Source of the DNA: Zychaea mexicana
Taxonomy: Eukaryota > Mucoromycota > Mucoromycetes > Mucorales > Lichtheimiaceae
DNA: 64,000 bases
Assembly: GCF_025766255.1 (NCBI RefSeq)
Contig: NW_026516720.1
Location: 124,001-188,000, forward strand
Reading direction: 5' to 3'
Positions 1 through 13,452 of the stretch are shown here, piece by piece (the first letter of the stretch is position 1; every line of letters begins with the position of its first letter). The notes under the pieces were generated by a model, which worked only from the letters and a program-made list of their open reading frames with translations, was not told the DNA's origin and did not search any database. The position numbers were made by a program, and so were the translations under genes.

Positions 1-51
1 TGAAAGAGGTGCGACGCTTTGGTCTGGTCCATTGACACGTTTACGATCCAT
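1..51 (-). CDS. 5' tip of an unidentified protein gene (partial)
   Basis: An ATG at 51-49 on the minus strand opens a frame that stays open to the window edge, beginning MDRKRVNGPDQSVAPLS. Only 17 codons are inside the window, so no family can be named. It lies head to head with COG5, leaving about 110 bp that would act as a shared promoter. That spacing and the open frame are the only support; it could also be chance. Confidence 0.4.
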   Translation of the reverse strand, partial: MDRKRVNGPDQSVAPLS

Positions 52-161
52 GTTTTGATGCCAAATAAAAAAGTTGGAGAACAAGAACAAGAAAAAAAAG
101 AATGCACACTAGGGTTGAATAACCGCTAGTGCTCTTTTCCACCTCTTAACCCGCCAAAAAT
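52..161. promoter_or_regulatory. Putative bidirectional promoter between the partial gene and COG5
   Basis: This 110-bp spacer separates two divergent start codons. It contains A-rich runs and the motif ACTAGGGTTGAATAACCG near 107-124, which includes AGGGTT and an imperfect inverted partner, AACC. TAGGGTT elements occur upstream of housekeeping genes in several fungi. That they are used here is inference. Confidence 0.35.
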
Positions 162-1870
162 ATGACAACCTCCTCGAACACCGCGTTTGCACTGCAAGAA
201 GCTGACAACTACATTGGTACTTGAACCTTCTTTCTCTTTGCATCCAACTGGCAGCAGCACAAATTTTAAAACGGATTTTTTTTGTAGATTATGAGACATT
301 CCTGTCAGACAACTTTGATGCCAATAAGTACGCGGACAGCATCATCCACGATGGCGGGGATGCAGCAACAGCACTTTCAAAACTAGCGTTCAGCATTACC
401 AGTATCGACAAGCAGATCCAAAACGAGATTGCAAGCAACTATGATACGCTATTAGGTCAAGTACGCGGTATCCGAGAATTAGAAATCGTCCTGTCTACAG
501 TTCAAAGCAATATTATCGAGCTGAAAACTTCATTAAACCGGTATGGACATGATGATGATGATGGCTGTATGATACATGATGAGAGCAAAGAGGCTTGTTG
601 AAACAAGATGCTAAATATTGAACGCCTTACATTGCAGACTAGCAGGCAAGATCCGAGATCCATATCAACAATTAAATAACTATACCATCCAACTCGAACA
701 TCTACATCAAACGGCGGATTTATTACGACGACTACATCGATTTGTTGTCCTAGTACGTCGACTCGAGAACCAACTGGGTCGAGATATGGCAGCAGCAGCA
801 CTGACAATTTCTGAAATCGGTACATATTTAAAAAAAAAAAAGAGGAAATGGAGTAGGGAGAAAACTTATCCACAATTGCTTTTTTTTTTTTACATGGATA
901 GGAACGATATCACAAGAATCTGATTTCGATGAAATTGATATTGTAACACAAGAACAAGCGTTTCTTGAAAAGGCCCAAACACAAATTGAAGTGGAAGCAA
1001 CCACGTTGCTACGTGAAGGTGTCACGCAACAGAACCAAAGCAAAATGGCAGCCGGTCTGCAGATCTTGTACAATATGAAGCAAATGGAAACCCAGGTACA
1101 AGCATTGGTCACGCGTATGCTGGATGATTTGGCAGCAGAGATACGACATGCTATTGACATGTCATCGTTACAAAAACAAATGCGAGGTAAAAATTACCAT
1201 TCTTCAAACTGGGAGCATCTCTCTGTGTGTATGTCTGAGATAGGAAGGTTCTCGTTTTACTGAATGTGCCTCTCTACCGTTCTATGGTACGGTGAAAACA
1301 GTATCATCATCAGGACCAGCTGTACGACGGGTCAATAACGAACCGACGTTTGGTAACCAAAGCCAATGGCAACAAGCAATATGGAAGCGGATGGAAACCC
1401 TATTTCGGTCCATGGCCGATGGATGCATTCAAATCTATGCATTGGAGAAAGTGCTGGAGATCAAAAAGGATTCGTTTCTGCAAGTCTCGTATCTGGAAGA
1501 AGTGCTCAAGACTATGGATGCCACAAGTTTAGCAAGTCGATTCTGGCGCATGTTGGCTATGACTTTTGAAAAGGAATTGCGTGAGGCGACAAAGACATCT
1601 GGATTTTTAAGAAACACGTTTGTTACCGAGTATGGCAAGTTGCATCGGCTATTACAAGAGTTCTTGTCTCAAGTAGCAGTGCATAATGGCGTGTCTCTTT
1701 CTGAATTCTCTCAAAGGTACAATTTCATGATGGAAAAAATTAGCAGATTTGGAAGCTAATTTCTTTATATTTTCGTTTTAGTCCCGAGTGTATTATTATG
1801 CAACGTAGCATCAGTATCTTTGACCGAGCAGCAGCAAAATCAAGTAGAACTGCTAATAACGTTGCAGTAG
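162..1870 (+). CDS. COG5: Conserved oligomeric Golgi complex subunit 5 (COG5)
   Basis: Six exons: 162-216, 288-540, 638-819, 917-1186, 1302-1716 and a last one from 1789 (or 1782). The N-terminus reads DYETFLSDNFDANKYA and is followed by the helical segment with QIQNEIASNYDTLLGQ, typical of Cog5. COG5 belongs to lobe B of the COG tether, which returns Golgi enzymes in retrograde vesicles. The product is about 420 aa, close to yeast Cog5 and roughly half of animal COG5, so the C-terminal half is absent. The last exon is uncertain. The strong acceptor TTTTAG (1781) gives a tail ending at 1890. A weaker CGAG acceptor (1788) gives a more protein-like tail, VLLCNVASVSLTEQQQ, ending at 1870. The gene is convergent with the cyclophilin gene, about 70 bp away. 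Confidence 0.8.
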
Positions 1871-1937
1871 CTGGAAATCATGCCAAATAAAATAGTTTTA
1901 TATAAGCGATTTATATATAGAAAAATTTATATACTTT

Positions 1938-2791
<854 letters not shown>

Positions 2792-3358
2792 GATGATGAA
2801 TAAATAAAAGAAAGAGAGCGGTGGTGTCACATTCTGATTGAACCGAAGATTGTGTTGGTCAAACCGCACACAGCACGTCATTTCGGAACCCGCTAAGACC
2901 AAAATGATATAGCCATTTTCAGCATCCCAGAGTGAGAAAAAACACTGACACAAATGATATCACTTTTCTGCGTTGAAAGTAATAAACCACGTAGAGAAAC
3001 GCATCCATACTAGGGTACCCTCTACAAAACAAAGCAATTACAAAAGATAATGAAATCAAAGGGGGAGGGGACGATGGACTTGTTATGGGTTTGAAAACAA
3101 CTGCTGTCTGTGTGTGTGTGACAAAGGCGCACTATTGTGGTCCTGCTTGACTTGCCCCCTTTCAACACACACAAGAAAAAAGCGGGTTGAAAAGTGAGTG
3201 TCCCGAGCTTCCTTTTTTTAATAGCTGTTCTTCCTCCTTTCTTCTCCCCATTATTTTTTCTTTACCCACACACCATTAGTTGGCAATAAGAAATATCCCA
3301 TCTGAAAATCCCTGTTAGAATAAATTTTCCTTTGAGGGGGGATTAAAAAATAAACATC
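2792..3358. other. Intergenic region between cyclophilin and ataxin-2 genes
   Basis: A 567-bp divergent spacer that should hold both promoters. It has a (TG)n stretch near 3107-3120, pyrimidine-rich runs before the ataxin-2 start and a TAGGGTACC element near 3013. No ORF in it resembles a protein. Confidence 0.5.
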
Positions 3359-6300
3359 ATGTCGTTTGCCAATAAACAGGGGAACAAAAAGGATTTCACG
3401 CATCAAAAATCAAATCCAAGGTTGGTGTTGAATCTCGCTCTCTCTCTCTCTCTTTTTCGCCTTTTTATTCATTGTTGGATCGAATTATACTAAAAAGCAT
3501 TTCACTATTTATCTTCAAATTAGCCGTGGCAATAACAAGAAATGGGGAAACAATACAGCGAATAATCCAGGACGGTCGAATAACGGATCGGGTAATAATA
3601 ACAACAACAACAACAACAACAACGCGACTGGTACATCAGCAGCAGCATCGACTGCACCAACGCCATCCACGCATAAACGAGTCGATGAAGATATAGAAAT
3701 CGTGAGAGCCATGCACGATCGTATGCTCTTTTTACTCGCCAACTTGACAGTAAGTATCATTTAATCAAAGCTGGACGAGATAGAGAGAAAGAGAGAAAAA
3801 GAGAAATGAAAACCAAGTACTATAATAACGCCTGTGTACGTATTAGGGTAGTGTGGTTCAGGTCACTGTCAAAAATGGTGTTAAATTTGAAGGCATGTTT
3901 CATGGTGCATCAACGGAAGGCGGTGATATTGGCGTAGCATTAAAACATGCACGCAAAATCCATGATCCTCAAGCATCGCATAATGAAAAGACCAAAGTCA
4001 ACCCATACCCAGTCAAGCCTTCCATGTTGATTATGGGAAAAGATCTTGTTGAAATCTTTTCGCCGGAGACTGACTTGACAGTGGGCGACGATTGTAAGTT
4101 TGAGTGTGGCTGATGGTTGGAGGAGACATTTAGGAAAATGTTGGCTCAGAGTAAAAGGATAAAAAAAACAAACAGTTACTAACGCAACAGTTGTGGGGGA
4201 TGGAATTCGTGTCTAGCATTCAAGACGGATACAGATATCAGTGGCAGGGCAGATGTCAAGGAACGAGAGCTGTTCAAATGGACGCCAGAAGAAGGCGCAG
4301 GCGAATTTGGTGCTTTAGAGGGCGAGGAAGCAGTAGATACACAGAATGGCTCATGGGATCAGTTTGCAGCAAACGAAAAATTGTTTGGTTTAAAGACTGA
4401 TTTCAATGAAGAACTGTATACGACACGATTGGACCGATCCGCGCCTGACTATAAGGATCGTGAACGATGGGCTATTGAAAAGGCAAACGAGATTCAGCGA
4501 GTAAGTCTATCATCTATCTCTTTTGTTGGACCTGTCTATAATTTGTTCCCTAATAAACATTTTATTAGTCGGCCGTAAACAATGTGCACGTGATGGAAGA
4601 ACGTGGTATTGCTGTAGATGACAGTGGCATGGATGAAGAGGATCGTTATGCCGGTGTTGTTCGTGATAGCAGCAAGTACATGCCACCCGCCTTGCGAAAG
4701 CATATGCAGCAACAACAACAAGGTCGAAAGGATGACAAGAAGCCCGAGAACAATCCTCTACAGAATATCACGACGGCCAATATTCCCAAGGCAACGGTAA
4801 CTGCAGCTTCACCAGTGACTAATTTGCCCAATGCCCGACAAGATAGCAACGATAAGGTTTGTATATGCGTCGTGTGTGACACTGGAAGACAGGAAGAATA
4901 GACATGTGAAAGTGATGCCTGAAACATTGTTCGCACAATCGATTAGAAACAGGCGGGTGCCGCTGCCGCTGCTTCAACGGCTACCACCACCACTGCTGCT
5001 GCTGCTCCCGGACCGGATGGGCAACAATCGAAACGCATTGAAACAGAGATCGCAAAGACATTTCGAGAGTTCGCAATACAGGAAAAGGACAAGCTCCATG
5101 CCAAGAAACAGGCACTGCAAAAGAAGGAAAAGGAGGATAGGTTGGCAGAATTGATGAAGTTCCATCAAACGTTCAAACTAAACGTCCCAGTGCCTGCAGA
5201 TCTTGTACCATTGTTGTCCAAGGGTAAAAAATCGTCGGGTAGTCCAAGCAGTGAGAAATCGTCGCCTCCTTCAGTAACGTCGTCGGAATCGCCCAAGAAG
5301 CAACAGGAAGACAAGAAGCTGGTTGCTTCGCCTCCTACTACAACTACTCCTGCCGAACCTGTCAAGGAACAAGCTGTCAAAGAACCACAGCAACAAGTTG
5401 AAAGTGGCAAGCCTACAGCAGCAACAGCAACCACTACCACGACTACAACAGCAGCGGCCAAGAAGGATAGTGCCGAAAAGACATTGTCAAAGTCACCTTT
5501 CAAGTTCAATGTCAAGGCAATGGAATTTAAGCCCAATCCATCTGCCCCGGTCTTTGTGCCGGGCGGCGGAGGTGGCTCGAGCGTCACCAGCACTGCAACT
5601 ACTACTGGCAAACCTGGATCGACAGCGTCGGGTGACAGTTCTCCGTTCTTTGCTGGTCGTCAGCTGAAGAAGGGAACAGCCGCGGAACATTTAACTATTG
5701 CCGAAGCGTTTACGCCACCTTTTGCTAAGGGTAAAGAACCAGTGACTCCTAGCTCGATTGGTCCAACTTGGCCGTTTGGTTCCAAACAATACAAGTATCA
5801 CTTTAACCAGTATGCAAACTATGAAGAAGATATGTTTACCGGTTATGGATCGCCTGCTTATCCTTATGGTTATCCCCAGTACCGTTATCCACCTGTAAGT
5901 CTCCCATTCCTTTTGTTTATACGCTGTTGTAATTTTCTTTTGATAACGTTCCTCTTTCTCCCTCTTACAATGTATGACCGTCTAGCAATATGTACAGGCT
6001 CCTATGGCTGTGCAACAACCCGGCCATCCATACATGAGCCCTCAACAGGTAATGTGTAAAAGAGAACGTACATATCTCCAACGTTGTGTGTATTAAATAC
6101 TGACTATTGGGAGAATAGTTTGTACATAACGTACCGTTGACAGGGGCGCCAATGCCACATGCGGGTGCACCTCCTGCCGTCGCATACAGTCCACAAATGG
6201 CCAACGTTTCGCCTCGTAAGTTTTGAGATAGAAAAATATCTTTGAAAAAAAAAATGGGTCTTTAATATGATCACTGCCTTTTGTATATAATAAAAACAGA

Positions 6301-6769
6301 TGGATCACCATTCCCTCAAGGTTTCCCGTCACCACAACGATCTCCAATTGTTCCACACGGTGTACCGCCACACCAAGTTTATCAGTATCAAGGCAACGGT
6401 CCTCATGGTAAGTTCTTTGCAGACGTTTCTTTCTGTGGTTTTTCTCTCTCTACCTCTATTGTTTTCTCGAGTATTGTACTGATCTGGAGTGTATGTGGAT
6501 ACTGGGGTATATTAAAGGGCCAGTGATGATGAGATACAGCCCCGAAGGCATGCCACCTAACGTCACGGCAGGACCAGGTCCAGTCATGATGCAGCGACCA
6601 ATGATGATGGATCCTAACCAAATGCACTATCCACCTCAACCACACGAGCAACATCAAGGACCACCGCCTAGTAAGTTACTGCCATGACTTTACAAGTAGA
6701 TTCCATTGCTCTAACCTAAATCTTCTAGCGCACAACGAGCCGCCAAGTGAACCCTTACCATCACAGTAA
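3359..6769 (+). CDS. PBP1: Ataxin-2 / Pbp1 family RNA-binding protein
   Basis: Eleven exons (3359-3420, 3524-3749, 3847-4093, 4217-4500, 4569-4856, 4953-5894, 5986-6048, 6119-6215, 6300-6407, 6518-6670, 6729-6769) sum to an intact 836-aa frame. In order: an Asn-rich N-terminus; the ataxin-2 Lsm/SM domain (HDRMLFLLANLTGSVVQVTVKNG, about residues 75-160); the LsmAD domain (FKTDTDISG ... RAPDYKDRERWAIEKANEI, with SKYMPPALRKHM after it); an Ala/Thr/Gln-rich spacer; a PAM2 motif (SPFKFNVKAMEFKPNPSAPVF, about residue 480), which binds the MLLE domain of poly(A)-binding protein; and a Pro/Met/Gln-rich tail split over five short exons. Family members bind Pab1, control poly(A) length and stress-granule assembly, and in yeast restrain TORC1. 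The role here is inferred from the domains. Confidence 0.92.
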
Positions 6770-7186
6770 ATCGCAGTGAAAAGCAATAAAATCTACACTA
6801 CCTCTCCCCAACCCCATTCCTCTTCACTTTCTTTCCTACACAGCAACTTTTTTCTCATGCACAACTCACACAATTTGTAAATTGAAACGCACAACAACCT
6901 CTCACTCTCTTTCTCTCTATCTTCCAACCAACTCAATCGTACACACACACACACACACACTCTCTCTCTCTCTCTCATGTTAATTTTTTTTTGTTTTTCT
7001 TTGGATTTTGGGTTGCATTAATTTTGGTGTGCCACACACAAGAAAAAGGAAAGAACAATTGCTATTGGTTGTGACCGGGTCAGCCACTCAATTTCCCTTT
7101 AACAAAAGAACCTTCTCGACTGTTGTCTGCTCTTTACTTTTCTCTTCTTTTTTTTTGCCACTTTAAAACATATACATTTACAAAAA
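6770..7186. other. Intergenic region with (CA)n and (CT)n microsatellites
   Basis: The 3' flank of the ataxin-2 gene and promoter of the UPF0538 gene. A (CA)n run at about 6941-6960 passes directly into a (TC)n run at about 6960-6977, and poly-T tracts precede the next start codon. No coding sequence is evident. Confidence 0.6.
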
Positions 7187-8001
7187 ATGGGAGACACGTT
7201 AACGAGTCATGCACGACCTTCGACCGATGCAGTCATTACCATTCGATGCATCAAATCATTTGAATATCGCACTTGTAAAAGCCTCGTGTTGCAACATGTC
7301 AATCTTGAAACCACCACCATTGGCGAACTCAAAGCACTTGTACGCGAAAGTAAGTATTTATCATTACACACACCCCTTTACTCCGAGTTATACTGGTATG
7401 CGATAGTACTGGTGCACCATAACGTATAACAATTGTAAACATATCCATTATATGCTTTCCTATTATTATGCAAAGCAATCAAGACCACGTCTGGATGGAA
7501 GCCGTACCTTAATGTCATATTTGGTAAGGGAGTTTTTCTTATTCATTTTGAGCATAGTTCTGGATTTGGTTATCGGTTTTGATGGCCTCCTTAATCATTG
7601 TGACATGTAAACAGACACAATCAAGTTGTACACAGTGGCGCACGGTCATAAGGTAATAAGAAGATCTTTTGTTTTAGTTTTTTATGAGGCTGTAGTGAGT
7701 GATGCTGCATGATGTCCAGGTAAAATGTCTAAAGAATTATATCTACTGTTAGACCATGAATCTCATCATCAATATGGAGGATGACCAAAGCTTAATATAT
7801 TCGGATGATTCCGCTACTTTGGCATGGCTTGGCCTTGGTACGTTGTGTGCAGCAAAAAAAAAAGTTAAGGGGTGGAGCCAGTTATAATATCAAAGTATAC
7901 TTTTTAAACTCTGTATGAATTTAGAAAACGAGGCCGAACTTTCTTTCTTCAATCGGGAGGCATACGAAACCTTTAAAAAGAACCCGGATATGAAGTGGTA
8001 A
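7187..8001 (+). CDS. UPF0538 family protein (C2orf76-like)
   Basis: Five short exons (7187-7349, 7476-7523, 7615-7652, 7753-7837, 7925-8001) give 136 aa, the normal length of the family. It matches human C2orf76 along its length: ITIRCIKSFEYRTCKSLVLQHVNL at the start, then a D-T-I-K-L-Y-T-V-A-H-G-H-K segment, NLIINMEDDQ, and ELSFFNREAYETFKKNPDMKW at the C-terminus. The family is small, soluble, conserved from animals to early fungi and of unknown function. The fold pattern looks ubiquitin-like (beta strands around a short helix), which is my inference. Each intron carries a standard GTAAG/GTACG donor. Confidence 0.87.
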
Positions 8002-8250
8002 CCTAGCAACAACAAATTCATGGCAACTCCATAACAACCCCACAACAACTGCATAGCAAAGAAAAAAAAAGAAACTCCGTTTGACAAGCATTTTCACTTT
8101 TTACGCATCATTATCTGATATATAAACCGCATCTGTCCCCTATTACTTCTATCTCTATTTCTTTTTACCCTTCCTTCTTTATTTTGTGTGTGTGTGTGTG
8201 TGTCTCTGTACGTGTAAATTTTGTTCCCTGTTACCAATATTACTATCACA

Positions 8251-9484
8251 ATGCATCGTTTATCATTCGCCGCGCTCTTGGTTCTGGCATTGAGCACATC
8301 CACTACCTGGGCTGCTCCCACATCCATGATATCAGATGGATGTGTACACCATCTTGCTGATGGTCAAAGCCCCAGTCATTCATCAAATACCTACAGCTTT
8401 AAACTACGAGTAAGAAAGAAAAACAATTGTGATTTATTTACTACCCTAAATAGCTACCACGGGTATAAATTGCACATAAATACTTAATCGAGTTAAATCA
8501 TTTTGTGTAAACAAAATAGTGCAACAACAACAACAATGCGATGATGGTGCAATCATTTAATAAACACAATGCCTTCCGACGTAAGTAGACACCTAGAAAA
8601 GGATGGCAATCTACCAGCATTGACAATGATGATAACTACCTCTGGTTTCATCACCGTGATCATCTCGATTCCCTTAATAACCATCCATTTCTAGAACCTG
8701 GGTGTGCTGGCGGACCGGATAACTGGTAAGGATGATGATAATGCATGGCAACAAATCAAATTTACTTTTACTTAACACGTTCTTTCCAATTGCTAACCAT
8801 GTTATTCTTCATATGGCCCCACCCCTTCTTCTCTCAATCCAAACCCGTCTTCCCCCACCACACCCTCACCCCCCAAAAAAACCCCCTTCTTTAATGCAGT
8901 TCTCGGGCTCCTATAGCCAAGCGACAGCTAGTCGTGCCCAGTCAACCGAATGAACCTCAGCAGCAGCTGCAGCCGCAACAAAAAGTGCAACCGTCTCAGC
9001 AACAAAAGCCTCAGCAACAACAGCAACCGGAAAATCAAGATGATCAAATATACATGCTTTCACCACCTCCTCCACCAGCTGCTGAACAACAACAACAACA
9101 ACAACAACAAAAAGAAGCTCCAAAAACAAATCAGCCAGCTGCCGCTGCTTCGGAACAGACAACAACGCAACAAAATGACAATCCGTCATCTGTTCCTAAA
9201 CAGTTACCACAAGCACAAGTGAAGCCGCCTACAGCTCCTGCTGAAAATGTCAAACAGAATGCACCAACAACACAAGGACAAGGACAGCAGCGACAAGATG
9301 GCGATGATCATCATTCTGGAGCTCCTCACACCGATAATGGCAATCAGCAGGGCACGCTTGTGCAGCCAGTGACTATCGATCGTGCCAACGACGGCGGCAA
9401 CGGCAATAATGTTGCTGCAATACCTCATCCCGCCGAAGATGTGCCTCCCGCAGAAAAGCCTCCTAGTCAAACTACTACTACTAT

Positions 9485-9517
<33 letters not shown>

Positions 9518-10386
9518 AAGCAGTACCGAGGCTCCTGTCCCTACCACCACCGCCACCCCTGCCGCAACTACCACCACCACCTCTACGACTACGACCACGA
9601 CTAATATCATGACGACGACGACAACGACAACAACTGTTAAGCCAACGCCAACAGCAACAACCAGTGGTAACAAAAAAAAAGTTAAAATGCAGCCGGTCAT
9701 GGAACCCAAATCCGCGCCTACATCACACGAATACAAGGACGGGCTGACTGTCGCTTTGGAAAGCAAGGACAACTTTTGCTTGATTTTGCCCAGCTCACCC
9801 GGTAACAAGGACGCCAACGGGGGTCAATACGATGATGACGCTATTGGTAACTCTGAAAAAAACGCACGTGCCTTTTGTACCAGCGATGGATTAGCACCAG
9901 GCGCCAAAAAGATGCCAGATGGTTTTGTTCAGTCAGCAGATTTCAAAGCGATGGATAACTATGTGCAAGTAACTGGAACGATCAACAATGCCGCGTATCA
10001 TTTGTCAGATGAAGATGGTGGTGGCCAGGTACCGCCAAGTCCAGTTTTCAATAACTTGACCTCCGTTATCTTCCATTTCTCTAATCTGTCTTGTCTGTTC
10101 TCTCTTTTTCATTCTTGCCTTTTTAGTATGATGATCATGGCTCGGGATCACCTCCTGAGTCCCATTGCAAAAACTACCCATACTATGTATCCCTGATAGA
10201 ACCTAATCTAAGCCGGTTTTGTATTCGATGGTAACGTATATACATACAACTTTTTGAAAAAGGGTCTGCTCATGCTGGGATAACTGATTTGAAAAACTAC
10301 ATCATGTATAATATAGCTGCTTATCGTACGACGATTGCAATGCCGGACGTAGTGAATATGGATGCGATTCTGTCTTGCGTGAATAA
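8251..10386 (+). CDS. Secreted Cys-rich protein with Kex2 site and Gln/Thr-rich stalk
   Basis: Six exons: 8251-8409, 8520-8580, 8695-8725, 8900-10028, 10127-10230 and 10317-10386, 517 aa. Residues 1-22 are a signal peptide (MHRLSFAALLVLALSTSTTWAA). A Cys-containing N-terminal part ends at a dibasic Kex2-type site in the sequence SRAPIAKRQ (about residue 91). A Gln-rich stretch, then a Thr-rich stretch (near 9468-9640, mostly ACT/ACC/ACG codons) form a probably O-glycosylated stalk. The C-terminal globular module has KDNFCLILP, FCTSDGLAPGAKKMPDGF, YVQVTGTIN, CKNYPYYVSLIEPNLSRFCIRC and a final CNAGRSEYGC, a pattern recurring in secreted fungal proteins of unknown function. The last exon was chosen because it restores the Cys pattern. 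Location outside the cell or at the wall is inference. Confidence 0.78.
9468..9645 (+). repeat. Trinucleotide tract (ACT/ACC/ACG)n coding poly-Thr
   Basis: Within exon 4 of the secreted protein, a run of ACT codons (about 9471-9518) is followed by interrupted ACC, ACG and ACA runs. All code Thr, so codon identity changes while the amino acid is kept, which suggests selection on the Thr-rich stalk as well as replication slippage. Confidence 0.85.
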
Positions 10387-12594
10387 CTTTTCTTCCGTCA
10401 TGATACTTGTCAAAAAAAAAACAAGTTATTGCATAATCTTAACTCTATTATATAATGCTTATGTTGTTGTTGTCTTCTGATACATAAGAAATCTTATCTC
10501 TTGGTTTTCTTGAACTTTACTAAAAAATATTCTGTTATAAGATTGTTGTTGTACATGATGTACCACTTCACTTTTCTCTAATTTTCGTATCTGATAATTC
10601 TACCCTCAAGTAGTCATATAGCAATTGGGCGGCAAACAAAAATAAGGTATCAACTTTAAACTTAAATATAGCCTTCTATTCATCATCATGTCCGCTCTTG
10701 ATTGTGGTGGTATCATGGCGTAGTGTATACATGAACGTCTCCGTGATGTGCAGACGTCAAAGAACTCAGAAAGAGAAATAAGTTTTGATACTGGTAATGC
10801 AGATCAGCAAAGAGAGAAAAAAAAATTAGAACTGGCGTGCAGTACAGAAATAGGAGACTTTTCTTATACCGCTGTGAGGGATGTGGAAGTTATCGTTAAC
10901 TCTCTAGGTTCTAAGATCGATCTCCTGAAATGCAGGCGACCATCCAAAATACGATTTTAAAAACATACTGCTATATATACTGCTGCAAAATGTATTTTTC
11001 GGCTTGTATAAAGGAATAGGAATCTCAGAATGTCACTATATGATTTGGTGTATTATGCTTAGTTGCATTCTTTCAGCAGCGATAGTAAGTAGCTAAGCAC
11101 TAATATCAATACTAATATTTGAAGTACCCAAAAGCAAACACTATGTCTCTACTTGCCACTACAGTGGTAAAATATACATATGTGACGAACAGTATAGTGC
11201 TATCTCAAAAGGGGGCGATATTCATCGAATTTTAGTTTTATCGAACAGATGCACAAAAGTTCTTTTCCATTTCAAGGTACTTACATACATATGCTCTTAT
11301 GCTCGGCATAGTACATATCAAGCAAAGTAACATCGGGAACATTTATACTGAACTTCTGCAATGTACCTATGTCTGAAAACGTTTACTGTTCTGGAAATTT
11401 TCATTGGAGCAAAAAATACATGCCTCGTATGACGTATTGCATGAACCAATGATGATGACTATCATAATGCAAACAAGCCCCTGGTATTGTCCTTTTTCTC
11501 TTATGTACATATACATCGTACAGATTAAGAGTAGTAGTACAATATACAATATCGATTACCGTACACTATACTGTACCTGCGCGCTTCTTCATCAAGCCGA
11601 CAGTTTGATAGTGCTTATGATATCCTAGATAAGATCTCTTTGTAAGTTTAAAGACTCGCGAAATAACATATTATTCAGAAGGCGAGGTATAAGTGCAATA
11701 CAGTACAGAACTATAATTATATATCTAGAATAATTATGTATCTTTTATTCTGCCGTTACTACAGTGATGGATAAGTGGGCGTTTTTCAGTGATATACATG
11801 TATATTTATGTTGAGCTCATAAGACCATTGCATAGTAGTGATGCTATATCCCCGCACAACCTAGCGCACAAACACACTTTAATAGCTTCTCGCGACAATC
11901 AATTATTCGAGGGTATTACAGTATGCCACACCAACAGCACGGTTGTCAGAAAGAGACATTGTTTATACGGACTGCCAGGATCGACGACGAATCGTGACCA
12001 TAGTGTATTTTTCAGAGCTTAGCACACTCACAAGCTTACATTTAAAATTTTTAAAACAGATACTACGTATATCATGATTCAAAAGATACAGAAAACAAGC
12101 TTCTGATATCATCGTATGGTTTATAGAAATGACATTTTATAAATTTCATTTGTACTAGATTTATATAGCTAAACTGCTTTTCTTTTCTATTTCTCGAGTG
12201 AAATGGCTTATTATCTTAAAAAAAGGGCAGTCAACTTCTTTTAAATTTTGCATATTGACAATCAGTTGAAAAGGTCATCACACATAACTAAATACTTTCA
12301 GAAAGCGTCACTGTACATATGTAATGTACTACTAATATTCCAGCTCGACGATATCAATAAACTTGTTGGATCGTGTCACACACAAGTACTTGCCACAAGT
12401 ACAAAGTCCGTATCCAAGTCGTGGAAGAAACAAATGCATAATCGTGTATATTTGACATCCCCTCTTTCTATTTATCTTTTTTCCCGGTACTAATCTTTCT
12501 CTTCAGCAAGCTTTGATGAAATGGTTAATATTAGGTCAGTATCGTAATATAACCCAAAATCTCTCGACGTTAGCCTCGTACAGAATCTGAGATT
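10387..12594. other. AT-rich gene-poor region
   Basis: About 2.2 kb with no convincing gene on either strand. The longest frames (for example 10748-10960 plus) are short, lack splice partners and resemble no family I recognise. The composition is AT-rich with many TATATA-like runs. It may be degraded mobile DNA, but no terminal repeats, target duplications or transposase motifs were seen. Confidence 0.5.
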
Positions 12595-13452
12595 CTAATG
12601 CGTCGATAGAAACCAATGACAACCGGCAATGAATAACGCAAAAGGATGTATACAGCAAGTGACATCCTCGCCTTCCTTGACTCTCGTGCCCAAGCACACT
12701 ATGTGCAACGCCACAACCCATCTGGCTTTCCTTGATGACTGATCACACTGTCCAATCTTAAGAAGATAAGGCTTGTTGTATATCGGTGGCCTTTTGTGTC
12801 TGTTTCTGCCATCAACTTGTTCAAGAGTAGCGTCTGATAATTTAGTGCGGCCATCAAATTTCACTGAAACATGCGTCAATGACGGCAAGAAGTCCAGTAG
12901 CATTGGTAGCGAGATATCGCAAGTGTAAAATGAAATCGTCAGAGCAGTTAGCGTATGCGAGAAATATCTGATGATTCCTGGCAGTAACGTGCTATTGTCG
13001 AAATTAGGTTGTATTTGTTTGCTATGCACATGTTGCAAATGTCTTAAAACAAAAAAAAAGGCTTTAGTATATCTTTTGCGCATAAGCAGTAGTAAGTACT
13101 ACCGAATACGCGAACCTCTTAAAACACAAATAAAAGAGTATCGTTTTACTTTACCAAGGAAGCGAATGCAGCATCTTCGCCAAGCAAGTCGTTCCAGTAC
13201 TTTATACGTGGCTTGAGATTTGGTGTATACTGATGCGACTTGTTCTCCCAGACATTGAAGCATCGCGTCGCTCCTTTTGTTCCATGCATCAGGCGAAATT
13301 TACACCAGTGTCCACAGAGCTGTCTGGTAAGTGGGGATCGCGTAAAACCAGCGGCGACATACTTACACACATTCAATACAGTGCCGCTGACCGATAAACG
13401 AAAAGATGTACTGAATGATTTCGGGAGGCAAAATCGAGATCAAATCAGTCAT
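12595..13452 (-). pseudogene. Truncated F-box / LRR protein gene
   Basis: An ATG at 13452 starts a convincing F-box: MTDLISILPPEIIQYIFSFI (exon 13452-13367). After a GTAAGT intron, exon 13323-13155 reads on in frame with CGHWCKFRLMHG and a Trp-rich stretch. Further down, a segment with HLQHVHSKQIQPNFD and LPSLTHVSVKFDG (about 13045-12800) looks like the first leucine-rich repeats. No splice combination I tried joins this last block in frame, and the frame then runs into unrelated sequence with no further repeats. F-box proteins recruit substrates to SCF ubiquitin ligases. This copy looks truncated and frame-broken; a misjudged small exon is the alternative. Confidence 0.55.

Noticed and set aside
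10748..10960. A 70-codon plus-strand frame as a gene
   Set aside because: It has no promoter, splice partners or recognised motif and sits in AT-rich DNA without other coding signals.
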